From CAVWDI01 sp046259385 (lineage in GTDB: Bacteria > Chloroflexota > Anaerolineae > Anaerolineales > UBA4823): DNA of 25,544 nt. Location: NCBI GenBank assembly GCA_046259385.1, contig JBJYWI010000266.1, forward strand, positions 1 to 25,544. Direction: 5' to 3'. Position numbers and translations under genes: made by a program. Positions 13,640 through 21,948 of the stretch are shown here, one piece after another. Numbering within the stretch: the first letter of the stretch is position 1; each line of letters starts with the position of its first letter. Below the pieces are notes generated by a model. That model saw only the letters and a list, made by a program, of their open reading frames with translations. It searched no databases and was not told where the DNA came from.

Positions 13640-16438
13640 TCAGAAGTTGAGCCACTGTAAAGCTTTTTTAGGTAATTCTGCAATTGAGCCTTCATATGCG
13701 GTGCACTGCGGGAGGGAAGAGATAAATAGATGACCGTAGGATTTACTGATCACCCGTTTATCAAAAATTGCTACCACTCCTCTGTCACTCTGGGTTCGAA
13801 TCAATCTTCCAAATCCCTGCCTGAACCTAAGGATCGCTTCAGGTAAATAGTACTGGTAAAAAGGGTCCTCAAAAGTACCAGCCCGGGCTGACACAATCGG
13901 TTCGGTGGGGACATCAAATGGGAGCTTTACAATGATAAGCACAGAAAGAGCTTCTCCTGGTACATCAACCCCTTCCCAGAATGACCTCGTTCCAAAAAGT
14001 ACTGAATTATCCGATTTGCGAAAAGACTGTAGAAGTGAATGTGGAGAGGCTCCAATGCCCTGTTCGTAAACAGTAATGCCTTTTTTTGCTAGAATATTCG
14101 AGATCGCATTAGATGTCCTTCTTAACTGGTCATATGAGGTAAAAAGTACCATTGTGCGTCCACCGGTGGCTATGGATAATTGAATGAGTCCTTTTTCCAC
14201 AAATTTTTGATAATTAAATCTGTCGTTAGGTTCCGGTATGTCATTAACAAGATAAAGGAGGGTTGCATTTTCATAATCGAAAGGGGAACCCAGAAGGAGT
14301 TCGTTGGAATCTTCCGCATTCAACCTGCCACGTAGATAGTCAAATTCTCCCATGGTTGTTAATGTCGCAGAGGTGAGTATGGCGGAAGATTTTTCATACC
14401 ATATATAACGCTCCATGAGATCACCGATGTGAAGAGGAGCGATATTGATCGAAATACTATTAAATTTTGGTTGAATTTCGATCCAATATACCTTAGCAGG
14501 ATCAGGATCGAAGACTAATCCATTTACCTGGTTGAGGAATTCTTCCAGACGCCTGTGAATATTTGATAATGAACTGTGAAAAAGTTCAAATTCTTCAGTC
14601 AACTCCTCATGAATCTCCGCAAGCGCTTTAACAATCTTAGCGATGTTCTCCAGCAGGGGTTGTAATATATTCTGGGCAGCATCCCATGAGACTTCCACGT
14701 TCGACCAAGATGGTTGAATCCTGATTGAAGAGGTGATCCGTTCCTGATGAGCGTACATACCAACAGGTCGACCTTCTCGCTGCTCATCTAAAAAAAGCCT
14801 TAATTCTTTGAAAAATGATTTTGTTAGCTGATCAAATTGAAATGCGAGGTCAGTCGCTTTTTTAATTAAAGCAGAAAAGTTTGAAAAACCAGCTGGATTG
14901 AGATCACTTTGGACTGTACGAATGATCTGACCAAGCATTCCCGATCCTGAACCACCCAGTTCAGCGAGCAGTCTATATATATTAGCCTGGTTCACCCGGT
15001 AACTTAAAGCATTGGTTGTGGCATCTTCGAGGTGGTGCGCTTCATCTATTATCAAGAATTCATAGTCCGGGAGTACCCGGTTGCCGGTTGCTACGTCTGC
15101 CAGCAGAAGTGCATGGTTTACAATCACAATGTTAGAAATCTGGGCTTTCTGGTGAGCTTTGTAAAATGGACAGATACCCTCCATACGGCGCATGCAGTTC
15201 TCAGTTGAACAATTCTCATCTTCAGCGGACAACCGCATCCAAACATCCTTTTCTACAGGACCGTTTAGATTTATTTCTCCACGATCTCCGGAATTAGAAA
15301 ATTGAAGCCAAACAAGTATTTTCGCAAGAACCCTTAATTCATCAACGTTTTCCGGACCTTTATTGCGCAGGATCTCAAGCCGGCGCGGGCAGAGATAGTT
15401 TGATCTTCCTTTCAAAACTGTAGCCTGAATATTGGAATCGAGAATCTCCATTAAATCTGGTATATCTTTGTGTATTAATTGGTCTTGAAGATTTATCGTG
15501 TTGGTGGAGATAACGATTCTCTGGTTGTTTTTCTCAGTCCATAAAATAGCCGGCAAAAGGTAGGCGATACTTTTACCAATTCCGGTACCTGCTTCTACCA
15601 ATAAATGTTGATGCTCAGAAAGCGCTTCCGCAATTGCTTTGCACATTGTCACCTGCTGCGGGCGATGTTCAAATTGGGGGAACCGTTTAGAAAACAAACC
15701 CCCGATATCAAGCATCGCGCTTGTTTCTTCAATATCAAGCGGAAAATATTCCTTGCTGGATTGCAAAGTATCTAAAGATTTGTCAATATTTTCAATTGTA
15801 AATTTATCTCTTAATGAGTGTTTTATTGAGCTAGGGGAGATAATCTCCTTTGAATGAGCCCTTATTACTTCCCTGAAAGGCCAGTAAGCGCCCCACTCGA
15901 TTTTGTCACTCAAACGGATGATTTCAGCCAAAAGATTTACCGGAAGGTCATGAGCCTTTTCGATTAATTTTAAATATATTCCCATCGTTGCGCGGGCATC
16001 ATTTAGGGCACGGTGGGTTGCCGGGAAAGGAACCCCCAATGAAGCTGCGAGCGCACTGAGGTTATACTGGTTTGCATCCGGCAGGAGGACTGATGCAAGT
16101 TCATATGTATCGTATAAGCGGTTTCTATCGAGAATTCTGTAGTGCCTTAAGAATGAAATGTCGAAATTGATGTTATGCCCAAGAACCGGCAGGTCACCAA
16201 TAAAATCTTCAACAGTATTTAAGACCTCATGGATTGAAGGTGCATTCAACACCATCTGATCGGAAATGCCTGTTAATTTAGTGATGAAAGGAGGGATCCT
16301 GCATCCAGGGTGGACAAGGCTGGACCATTCATTCTCGATCCGCTGACCTTTAAACTTGATCAAACCTATTTCAATAATAGCATCATTCGCAGGATCGAGT
16401 CCGGTTGTCTCGATATCCAGCGCCACCAGTTGATTCAT
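13640..16438 (-). CDS. dinG: DinG-family helicase with N-terminal DEDDh 3'-5' exonuclease domain
   Basis: This 932-residue DNA repair/replication protein starts with an exonuclease domain: ALDIETTGLD carries Asp8 and Glu10, and HRALNDARATMGIY carries the later His and Asp of the DEDDh set. An XPD/DinG superfamily 2 helicase follows, with Walker A GTGIGKS (Lys289), Walker B DEAH (465-468), and C-terminal motifs TSYDQLRRT, FWEGVDVPGEAL and RFRQGFGRLIR. Cys350, Cys410, Cys415 and Cys423 lie between the two helicase halves, where E. coli DinG and XPD hold a 4Fe-4S cluster. Firmicute DinG proteins with the same exonuclease fusion are described as lacking that cluster. It is convergent with the previous gene. 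It has a TATAAT 7 bases before the ATG and no Shine-Dalgarno. Confidence 0.93.
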   Translation of the reverse strand: MNQLVALDIETTGLDPANDAIIEIGLIKFKGQRIENEWSSLVHPGCRIPPFITKLTGISDQMVLNAPSIHEVLNTVEDFIGDLPVLGHNINFDISFLRHYRILDRNRLYDTYELASVLLPDANQYNLSALAASLGVPFPATHRALNDARATMGIYLKLIEKAHDLPVNLLAEIIRLSDKIEWGAYWPFREVIRAHSKEIISPSSIKHSLRDKFTIENIDKSLDTLQSSKEYFPLDIEETSAMLDIGGLFSKRFPQFEHRPQQVTMCKAIAEALSEHQHLLVEAGTGIGKSIAYLLPAILWTEKNNQRIVISTNTINLQDQLIHKDIPDLMEILDSNIQATVLKGRSNYLCPRRLEILRNKGPENVDELRVLAKILVWLQFSNSGDRGEINLNGPVEKDVWMRLSAEDENCSTENCMRRMEGICPFYKAHQKAQISNIVIVNHALLLADVATGNRVLPDYEFLIIDEAHHLEDATTNALSYRVNQANIYRLLAELGGSGSGMLGQIIRTVQSDLNPAGFSNFSALIKKATDLAFQFDQLTKSFFKELRLFLDEQREGRPVGMYAHQERITSSIRIQPSWSNVEVSWDAAQNILQPLLENIAKIVKALAEIHEELTEEFELFHSSLSNIHRRLEEFLNQVNGLVFDPDPAKVYWIEIQPKFNSISINIAPLHIGDLMERYIWYEKSSAILTSATLTTMGEFDYLRGRLNAEDSNELLLGSPFDYENATLLYLVNDIPEPNDRFNYQKFVEKGLIQLSIATGGRTMVLFTSYDQLRRTSNAISNILAKKGITVYEQGIGASPHSLLQSFRKSDNSVLFGTRSFWEGVDVPGEALSVLIIVKLPFDVPTEPIVSARAGTFEDPFYQYYLPEAILRFRQGFGRLIRTQSDRGVVAIFDKRVISKSYGHLFISSLPQCTAYEGSIAELPKKALQWLNF

Positions 16439-16445
16439 GGTGGGG

Positions 16446-16473
16446 ATTATACCTTGTGGGTTGCTATTGTTGA
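16446..16473 (-). promoter_or_regulatory. Promoter abutting the dinG start codon (leaderless candidate)
   Basis: On the - strand, TATAAT (16451-16446) ends 7 bases before the ATG at 16438, with TCAACA (16473-16468) as a 4/6 -35 match at 16-base spacing. Transcription would begin at or next to the ATG, and no Shine-Dalgarno is present, which together predict a leaderless message. Confidence 0.55.
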
Positions 16474-16544
16474 GAATTTCTTGATTCTATTGCACATCAA
16501 AGCAGTGAGAACATTAACGGTATAAGCGTGGATGTTAATACAGC

Positions 16545-17384
16545 TCAGCTTGTGAGATCATTAAGCACTGCCTGGATGGTTTTGATCTGTGGTTCAGATA
16601 TGTTTATTTTCGATAAGAGTGATATATCAAAGTTTAAGATTCGTTGTCCTAAACCTGAGTGTTTCCAAATTTTTAAGTCTTCTTCAATTGGCGTACCGAT
16701 TAAATCTTCTCTAATTATTTTCCCATCAGACATAACAAGAACCCGTTGTGTTTGTCTGGCGATGTTAAGATCGTGCGTTACGACCACAAAAGTTGTATCC
16801 TGGACTTGGTTTATTTCTTTCAACAAATCCATTAAATCCATCCCTCCTGCAGTATCCAGGTTGCCGGTTGGTTCATCGGCGAGAACGATAGCTGGATTAT
16901 TGGCTAACGAACGCGCTACGGCAACCCGTTGTCTTTGACCTCCCGAAAGTTGGCTGGGAAGGTGTTCCATCCTATCCTCCAATCCAACCATTTCCAGTAG
17001 TTCTTGGGCGCGTTTACGACGTTTTTTTGGAGACAAAAATCCGATTGTAGGTATTTCCACATTTTCGAGGGCACTAAGAGTTGGAATTAAATTGTGCAAC
17101 TGGAATATAAAACCGACTGATTTTGCGCGAAATCTATCCTTATTTCTTAATTTTGAAATATCCTGACCATCAACAAAAATATGACCGCTTGTAGGAAGAT
17201 CTAAGGCTCCTATCATGTTTAAGAGCGTGCTTTTACCAGATCCGCTGGGTCCCATAATCGAAACCAGCTCTCCTCTGCAGATTTTGATATTCACATTATC
17301 CAGCGCACGGATTTCTTCACTATTGCTGTAAATCCGTGTTAGGTTCCTTGTTTCAATCGCAAGAGATTTGCTGCTATTATCCAT
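16545..17384 (-). CDS. ABC transporter ATPase, MacB/LolD-like
   Basis: This 279-residue cytoplasmic ATPase is predicted to power the export permease encoded two genes upstream. Walker A is GPSGSGKST (residues 45-53), the Q-loop is Gln95, the signature is LSGGQRQR (146-153), Walker B with its catalytic Glu is LADEPTGNLD (Glu171), and the switch His is His204. This is the pattern of the MacB/LolD/FtsE group, which works with FtsX-type permeases. The core ends near residue 225, as in typical members. The last 50 or so residues (after GKIIRED) are an extra tail with no motif I recognise. It starts 9 bases after the adaptor gene, without a clear Shine-Dalgarno, so translation is probably coupled. 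Confidence 0.92.
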   Translation of the reverse strand: MDNSSKSLAIETRNLTRIYSNSEEIRALDNVNIKICRGELVSIMGPSGSGKSTLLNMIGALDLPTSGHIFVDGQDISKLRNKDRFRAKSVGFIFQLHNLIPTLSALENVEIPTIGFLSPKKRRKRAQELLEMVGLEDRMEHLPSQLSGGQRQRVAVARSLANNPAIVLADEPTGNLDTAGGMDLMDLLKEINQVQDTTFVVVTHDLNIARQTQRVLVMSDGKIIREDLIGTPIEEDLKIWKHSGLGQRILNFDISLLSKINISEPQIKTIQAVLNDLTS

Positions 17385-17393
17385 AATGGTTGC

Positions 17394-18536
17394 TTACTCC
17401 ACTTCGATATCTACAAATGCAGTCATATCCCAGCGCAGTTGCTCGGGGATTTCATCCAGGACGATGGTTGCTTTATAGTTAACCCCAGTGCCCGCAGAAG
17501 CTTTTGTTGCAATACTGACAACTTTGCCATTCACAACAAGATCAGGGATCGCATCAAATGTGATTATCACCTTATCTCTTTCACTCACCCGTGCAGCATC
17601 AATTTCATTTAAATCCGTGGTTTCAATTTGGAGGTTATCCAAATCAGCCAGAAGAATTATTGGCTGTCCTGGTGTAACCCATTCCCCCTCATTGACGGAG
17701 ATTTCGCTTATTACACCGTTAAATTGCGCTCTAAGCTCAAGATCGTTTAGAGCTGATTTTGCAGCGCTAAGGTCAGCATTTGCATTGTTCAATCTAGACT
17801 GGGCAATCTTAATTTCCTCCGGGTCCGGTCCATCTTTATATATTTCAAAATCTTCACGAGCCCTTTCCAACTGCGCTTCTGCCACTTTTACTTCGTTCTC
17901 ATATTCCAACCTCTTGAGGGCCGAATCGTAATCGCTCTGAGCTTCATCAAGATCTTCTTTGCGATCTTGGCGAATTTCATTGCTTGAAGATGTATATTTA
18001 TATGGTTCAAACGCCTCCCTTGCCCGGTCCAGTCGTTCTTTCATAATATCGAAAGCTTCCATAGTATCCAGGTCTGTTTGATTTACAGGTATGGTGAAAT
18101 TGTCCAATTGATACTGGGCATTACGAAAATCTCTGGCTGAAAGTGCGACCTCCTCCTGTTTTTGGGCTTTAATCGTCTCTGCATTCTTGTAAAGGTCGTT
18201 TAATTGCTTTTCAGCAGATGCGACTTCAAATTCGGCGGCGGTTATCGCAGCTTCAAACTCTTCCTTTCCTTTCAGCCGAACAAGTGTTTGATCTTTTTCA
18301 ACATGGTCGCCCTCCTCAACCAGAATATCATCTACAATTCCAGTAGTTAATACACTCAAGGTTGTGAATTCAGCCGGAACCACAACACCGGTTGCACTTA
18401 CAACAGGAGGAGTCAAATCGATCTCGACAGGTTCTTCAGTTGCGGTTTCCTGAGAAGAGATAGCACTGCATGCTGAAATCAATATCAATGCTGGAATCAT
18501 CCACAAAAATTTCGTTGTTTGTTTTATTTTTTTCAT
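17394..18536 (-). CDS. HlyD/MacA-like periplasmic adaptor lipoprotein
   Basis: This 380-residue membrane fusion protein has a lipoprotein signal (hydrophobic 10-20, lipobox LISAC, Cys23). It contains a split lipoyl/barrel-sandwich domain (GIVDDILVEEGDHVEKDQTL at about 69-88, and GVISEISVNEGEWVTPGQPI at about 275-295). Between these lies a long charged coiled-coil hairpin (about 95-265), and a beta-barrel follows (TFDAIPDLVVNGKVVSIA) to the C-terminus. In tripartite exporters these proteins gate or extend the MacB permease. AAGGAG with a 5-base spacer supports the ATG. It lies 98 bases after the permease gene and 9 before the ATPase gene. No outer-membrane TolC-like partner is in the window, as would fit a monoderm host. 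Confidence 0.9.
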   Translation of the reverse strand: MKKIKQTTKFLWMIPALILISACSAISSQETATEEPVEIDLTPPVVSATGVVVPAEFTTLSVLTTGIVDDILVEEGDHVEKDQTLVRLKGKEEFEAAITAAEFEVASAEKQLNDLYKNAETIKAQKQEEVALSARDFRNAQYQLDNFTIPVNQTDLDTMEAFDIMKERLDRAREAFEPYKYTSSSNEIRQDRKEDLDEAQSDYDSALKRLEYENEVKVAEAQLERAREDFEIYKDGPDPEEIKIAQSRLNNANADLSAAKSALNDLELRAQFNGVISEISVNEGEWVTPGQPIILLADLDNLQIETTDLNEIDAARVSERDKVIITFDAIPDLVVNGKVVSIATKASAGTGVNYKATIVLDEIPEQLRWDMTAFVDIEVE

Positions 18537-18634
18537 TCCTACTCCTTAGGTTATTGGTTGCATGCAGGAAAAATTTTTTACTGTTTTCAAGTACCCGAAA
18601 GTGATTCAAATTTATTAAAACAATTCAGCATTTT

Positions 18635-20887
18635 TTATTCATATCGAAGGGCTTCTACAGGCTGCAATCGAGTTGCCCGGTAAGCTGGATATATGCCTCC
18701 AAATAGTCCAAGCANNNNNNNNNNAACCAGTATTGCTCTGGCAAAGACATCCCATTCCCAAACCGGTGTGAGGATACCTCCGACCATAGGCGCTTGCTGG
18801 AATAGAAAAACCAGAGTCAGGGCAATCCCTATTCCGGTGATACCACCTAACAATCCAAGCAAGAGAGCTTCTTTTAAAATCAGTCCCAGGATTCCCCGTT
18901 TGCGCCATCCCAAAGCTCGAAGAACCCCAATTTCACGGGTTCTTTCAAAGACTGCCATCAACATAGTGTTGAGAACTCCGATTCCGCCAACCAGAATTGC
19001 GATAAAAGAGATTGCATTAATAATTGCGTCTGAGGCTTCCATATCAGGGAGCTGCTCAACAAAATCGCCAGCTAATCCTGCCTGAACCTCCGGGAATTGC
19101 TGGTTAATAATTGACACAACTTGATCTGCATCGCGAGGATCCTTCAATTTGACCACATACATGGTGGATTTGCGGGGTCTTCCGGAAAAGGTCTGGCCAT
19201 CCCTTAAGCTGATAACACCTCCTAATTCCTCCCAGCTGATATTTGATTCATAAATACCGACAACTTTAAATCGAGTTCCGCTTAATTCGATGTTATCTCC
19301 AACATCCAGATTGAGTGTTTCAGCCATGGTGTCCCCTAGAATGATCTGATGGTTTGCAGTCAGTGTTTTTCCTTTGACAATGTTAAATCTTTTAATTGCC
19401 ATCCCATTTGGGGCATATCCTTGCAGAATAAAAAACCCGCCTGCTTCAGGCATCATTACAGCAGTGAATATAATCCCGCTCGCACTGGACACCTGAGGCA
19501 TGGCACTGATTTTGTCACCGATGCGTTCATCGATTGCGCTCAAACTGGTATCTGCGATATCCGCCTGCCGGATGATAATCTCTGCATTTGTGCCCGTGAA
19601 CATATCTGTGAAAGTTTCAGCCACACCTTTCATCACACTCTCGATAGCAATAATGGCGCCTATAGTAAGTCCAATCGCGCCAAGAGTAAGCAGCGTTCTG
19701 GAGGAGCGTTGAACCAGACTCTGTACTGCCATTCCCCCGAAAGGTAACCTTCTTACATGTGAGCTTCCGGTTCCACCCTCATAACGAAGGGCTTCGACTG
19801 GCTGCATTTTTGAAGCCCGCCATGCCGGGTATAAACCACCAACTAACCCGAGAGTGACGACAATAATCAGGGCTTGAAGCAGCAATTCCGGTTTAACGCT
19901 TGATACGCCCCCACCTAATAAGACAGTCTGATTAGATAATAAATACAAAAGAAGCGATCCTATTCCTACGCCGATTAATCCGCCAAGAAGGCTAACTGTA
20001 ATTGATTCGCCCAGTATTAGCCACATCACCCGCAATTTACTCCAACCAACAGCGCGCAAAACACCGATTTCCCTGGTCCGTTCCATTACCGACATTAATT
20101 GGGCATTCATCATACCCACTCCACCGATAATTATCGCTAACCCGCCAATGACCCAAACATAGCCTTTCAACATCTCACCCATTGATTGACGATCGGCATA
20201 TTCACTTACACCTGATAATGAGAGATCAGGCCAACGACGGTTAATGCGCGCCATAAAACGCTCGGATAAAGCCTTATCCTTTAAGCGGATGTAATAGATA
20301 CTGACCTGCCTAGGTTTGCCGAGAAGCTCCTGGGCTTCAGTTAATTCCAATACCGCACCTCCATCCTCAAACGCCTCACCAGTTTCATAAATTCCAACGA
20401 TGCGGTAAACGCTTCCTGTCAGCCTTAGAGTATCGCCAACTTTTTTATCAAAAACATCTGCTGCTGTTCTGCCTAAAAGAATTGGTTTGGGTCTCGCCTT
20501 CTGGGCTTCGCGCGAATTAAGATCTGTCCCATCAACAATTTGAAAACGGCCAAGAATAAAGCTGTCTTGGGGATAACCAAATACAAAGAAATAAGGCTCG
20601 CCCTCAGCCTGGGTAAATCCTTGGATCATCCCGCTGACTTCAGATACTTCCGGAGCAGCCGCGAGTTCCGATCCGACTGATTCATCAATTGAACTATAGC
20701 TCATGTCAAACGTGTCCGGTTGGCTGAGTATCAGATCAGCATTACTCCCCTGCAGCATTGAACTGTAACCAATCTCCAATCCTTCTGCCAGAGCGCCCAA
20801 GGTGATAATTGCTGCAACCCCGACGCTGATACCAGCGATCGTTAATAAAGTTCTAATTTTCCGGCGCAGGAGATTTTTTAATGTCAT
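18635..20887 (-). CDS. MacB/FtsX-type ABC permease with two fused FtsX units
   Basis: This permease of about 750 residues is built as a tandem duplication. Each half has a hydrophobic N-terminal helix, a MacB-type extracytoplasmic domain and three C-terminal helices ending in GG(L/I)YPA-RA-QPVEALRYE. The repeated core ERTREIGVLRA(V/L)GW occurs in both halves. Most MacB/LolC proteins carry one unit and dimerise; this one carries both in a single chain, like some 8- to 10-helix FtsX-family permeases. It starts at the ATG at 20887 with no obvious Shine-Dalgarno. Ten Ns at 18715-18724 fall inside the last transmembrane helix. The frame on both sides matches the first half with the gap taken as written, so the gene is probably intact there. 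Substrate unknown. Confidence 0.9.
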   Translation of the reverse strand: MTLKNLLRRKIRTLLTIAGISVGVAAIITLGALAEGLEIGYSSMLQGSNADLILSQPDTFDMSYSSIDESVGSELAAAPEVSEVSGMIQGFTQAEGEPYFFVFGYPQDSFILGRFQIVDGTDLNSREAQKARPKPILLGRTAADVFDKKVGDTLRLTGSVYRIVGIYETGEAFEDGGAVLELTEAQELLGKPRQVSIYYIRLKDKALSERFMARINRRWPDLSLSGVSEYADRQSMGEMLKGYVWVIGGLAIIIGGVGMMNAQLMSVMERTREIGVLRAVGWSKLRVMWLILGESITVSLLGGLIGVGIGSLLLYLLSNQTVLLGGGVSSVKPELLLQALIIVVTLGLVGGLYPAWRASKMQPVEALRYEGGTGSSHVRRLPFGGMAVQSLVQRSSRTLLTLGAIGLTIGAIIAIESVMKGVAETFTDMFTGTNAEIIIRQADIADTSLSAIDERIGDKISAMPQVSSASGIIFTAVMMPEAGGFFILQGYAPNGMAIKRFNIVKGKTLTANHQIILGDTMAETLNLDVGDNIELSGTRFKVVGIYESNISWEELGGVISLRDGQTFSGRPRKSTMYVVKLKDPRDADQVVSIINQQFPEVQAGLAGDFVEQLPDMEASDAIINAISFIAILVGGIGVLNTMLMAVFERTREIGVLRALGWRKRGILGLILKEALLLGLLGGITGIGIALTLVFLFQQAPMVGGILTPVWEWDVFARAILVXXXXLGLFGGIYPAYRATRLQPVEALRYE
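18715..18724. other. Assembly gap of 10 Ns inside the ABC permease gene
   Basis: Ten undetermined bases. The reading frame is preserved across them and the flanking protein lines up with the homologous helix of the first half of the gene, so the true gap is close to this size or differs by a multiple of three. Confidence 0.98.
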
Positions 20888-21138
20888 TATCTTACGGATT
20901 ATTTAACATTGTAGATATTATTGTTAGATCAAAATCACCAGGCATATTGGGTACTCAAACGATCAGGTTATGGATCACTCCTAAAGTTTGATTTTTCCAC
21001 GTCTGGTTAGAATCTCCCTCAGATTATGTTTGGAGTTAAAAATCAGTAGTAATCTGTATAGACTTTATATCCCCCTGAATATTCCTTTTCGCTTTAGATT
21101 CTATCTGATAATTTTAATTTTATATTAGAGAGACAGTC

Positions 21139-21930
21139 TTATAATTCTCGTATTTCAGGCATAGTCAATAAGTGGAATGCCAGCGTTTCCATATCTCGCG
21201 TCTTGCCAATGCCCTCAGTTTCATCTTTAATCCTTGTGAAGTATGTGGATAGCAGGGTGTGTTTACCAAGATAATCTTGAACGTTAGACTCATCAGATAA
21301 AATGTCTTTAAGGCCTATCTTTTCATAAACAGCACTGACAAGGCCATATCCCCAATCTTCAGTAACACCCAATTCATCTGCAAGGTCGCGCCTTTCCATA
21401 CTGAATAGAAAAGCCAGCCTGGCAACATGAGCCTGATGTGCGGTCAGGTTCTGGACAGCATACCTGCCCTCAAGTACAACACACGGTTTTGGTAGTGGAA
21501 AATTGACCTCGGAAGCAAGCGCCTGGATGCTGTCTGTAATAACCCAATTGCCGTTCACTGCCAAGGATATCGCCCATGCTAGCGAGTTATCGATCTCATC
21601 TTTTAATACATAACCTGTAAAAAAAGGATCGGTTAATTGGATCAAGACACGATAATTCGCAAGAATTCCAGTGCAGATAATCAAGGGATATTTATCCAAT
21701 GCTTTAAGTGTATTTCTTATCCTTGGGATCCAGTCTTCTCCACTTGGAATATCTGTGTCCAGCAAGATCAGATCCACCCGCTGATAGCTTTTTTCGAGCA
21801 TTCGTATCAAACCTGAAGGCTCATCGACTTCACCAACCACGCGAGTCCTTAAATCCCGGGCAGCCAATAAAGCCATCCAGTTTCTGGCATACGGATCATC
21901 TTCAACAATTGCAACGTAGATATCTTCCAT
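21139..21930 (-). CDS. Response regulator with receiver domain and atypical NarL/LuxR-like output
   Basis: This 263-residue protein has a receiver domain at 1-125: acidic pair Asp11-Asp12, phosphoacceptor Asp58 in LILLDTDIP, Thr87, and Lys110 in YVLKDE. Residues 161-207 (LTAHQAHVARLAFLF, then RRDLADELGVT, then VSAVYEKIGL) follow the outline of a LuxR-type helix-turn-helix, but the usual LT-RE-EVL and N-EIA residues are largely replaced. The output may therefore bind DNA weakly or do something else. About 55 further residues follow, longer than NarL-type proteins. GGAG at 21940-21943 with a 9-base spacer supports the ATG. It lies 18 bases after the M20 peptidase gene and likely shares its message. 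No sensor kinase is nearby. Confidence 0.82.
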   Translation of the reverse strand: MEDIYVAIVEDDPYARNWMALLAARDLRTRVVGEVDEPSGLIRMLEKSYQRVDLILLDTDIPSGEDWIPRIRNTLKALDKYPLIICTGILANYRVLIQLTDPFFTGYVLKDEIDNSLAWAISLAVNGNWVITDSIQALASEVNFPLPKPCVVLEGRYAVQNLTAHQAHVARLAFLFSMERRDLADELGVTEDWGYGLVSAVYEKIGLKDILSDESNVQDYLGKHTLLSTYFTRIKDETEGIGKTRDMETLAFHLLTMPEIREL

Positions 21931-21948
21931 CTAAGTATTCTCCAATAT

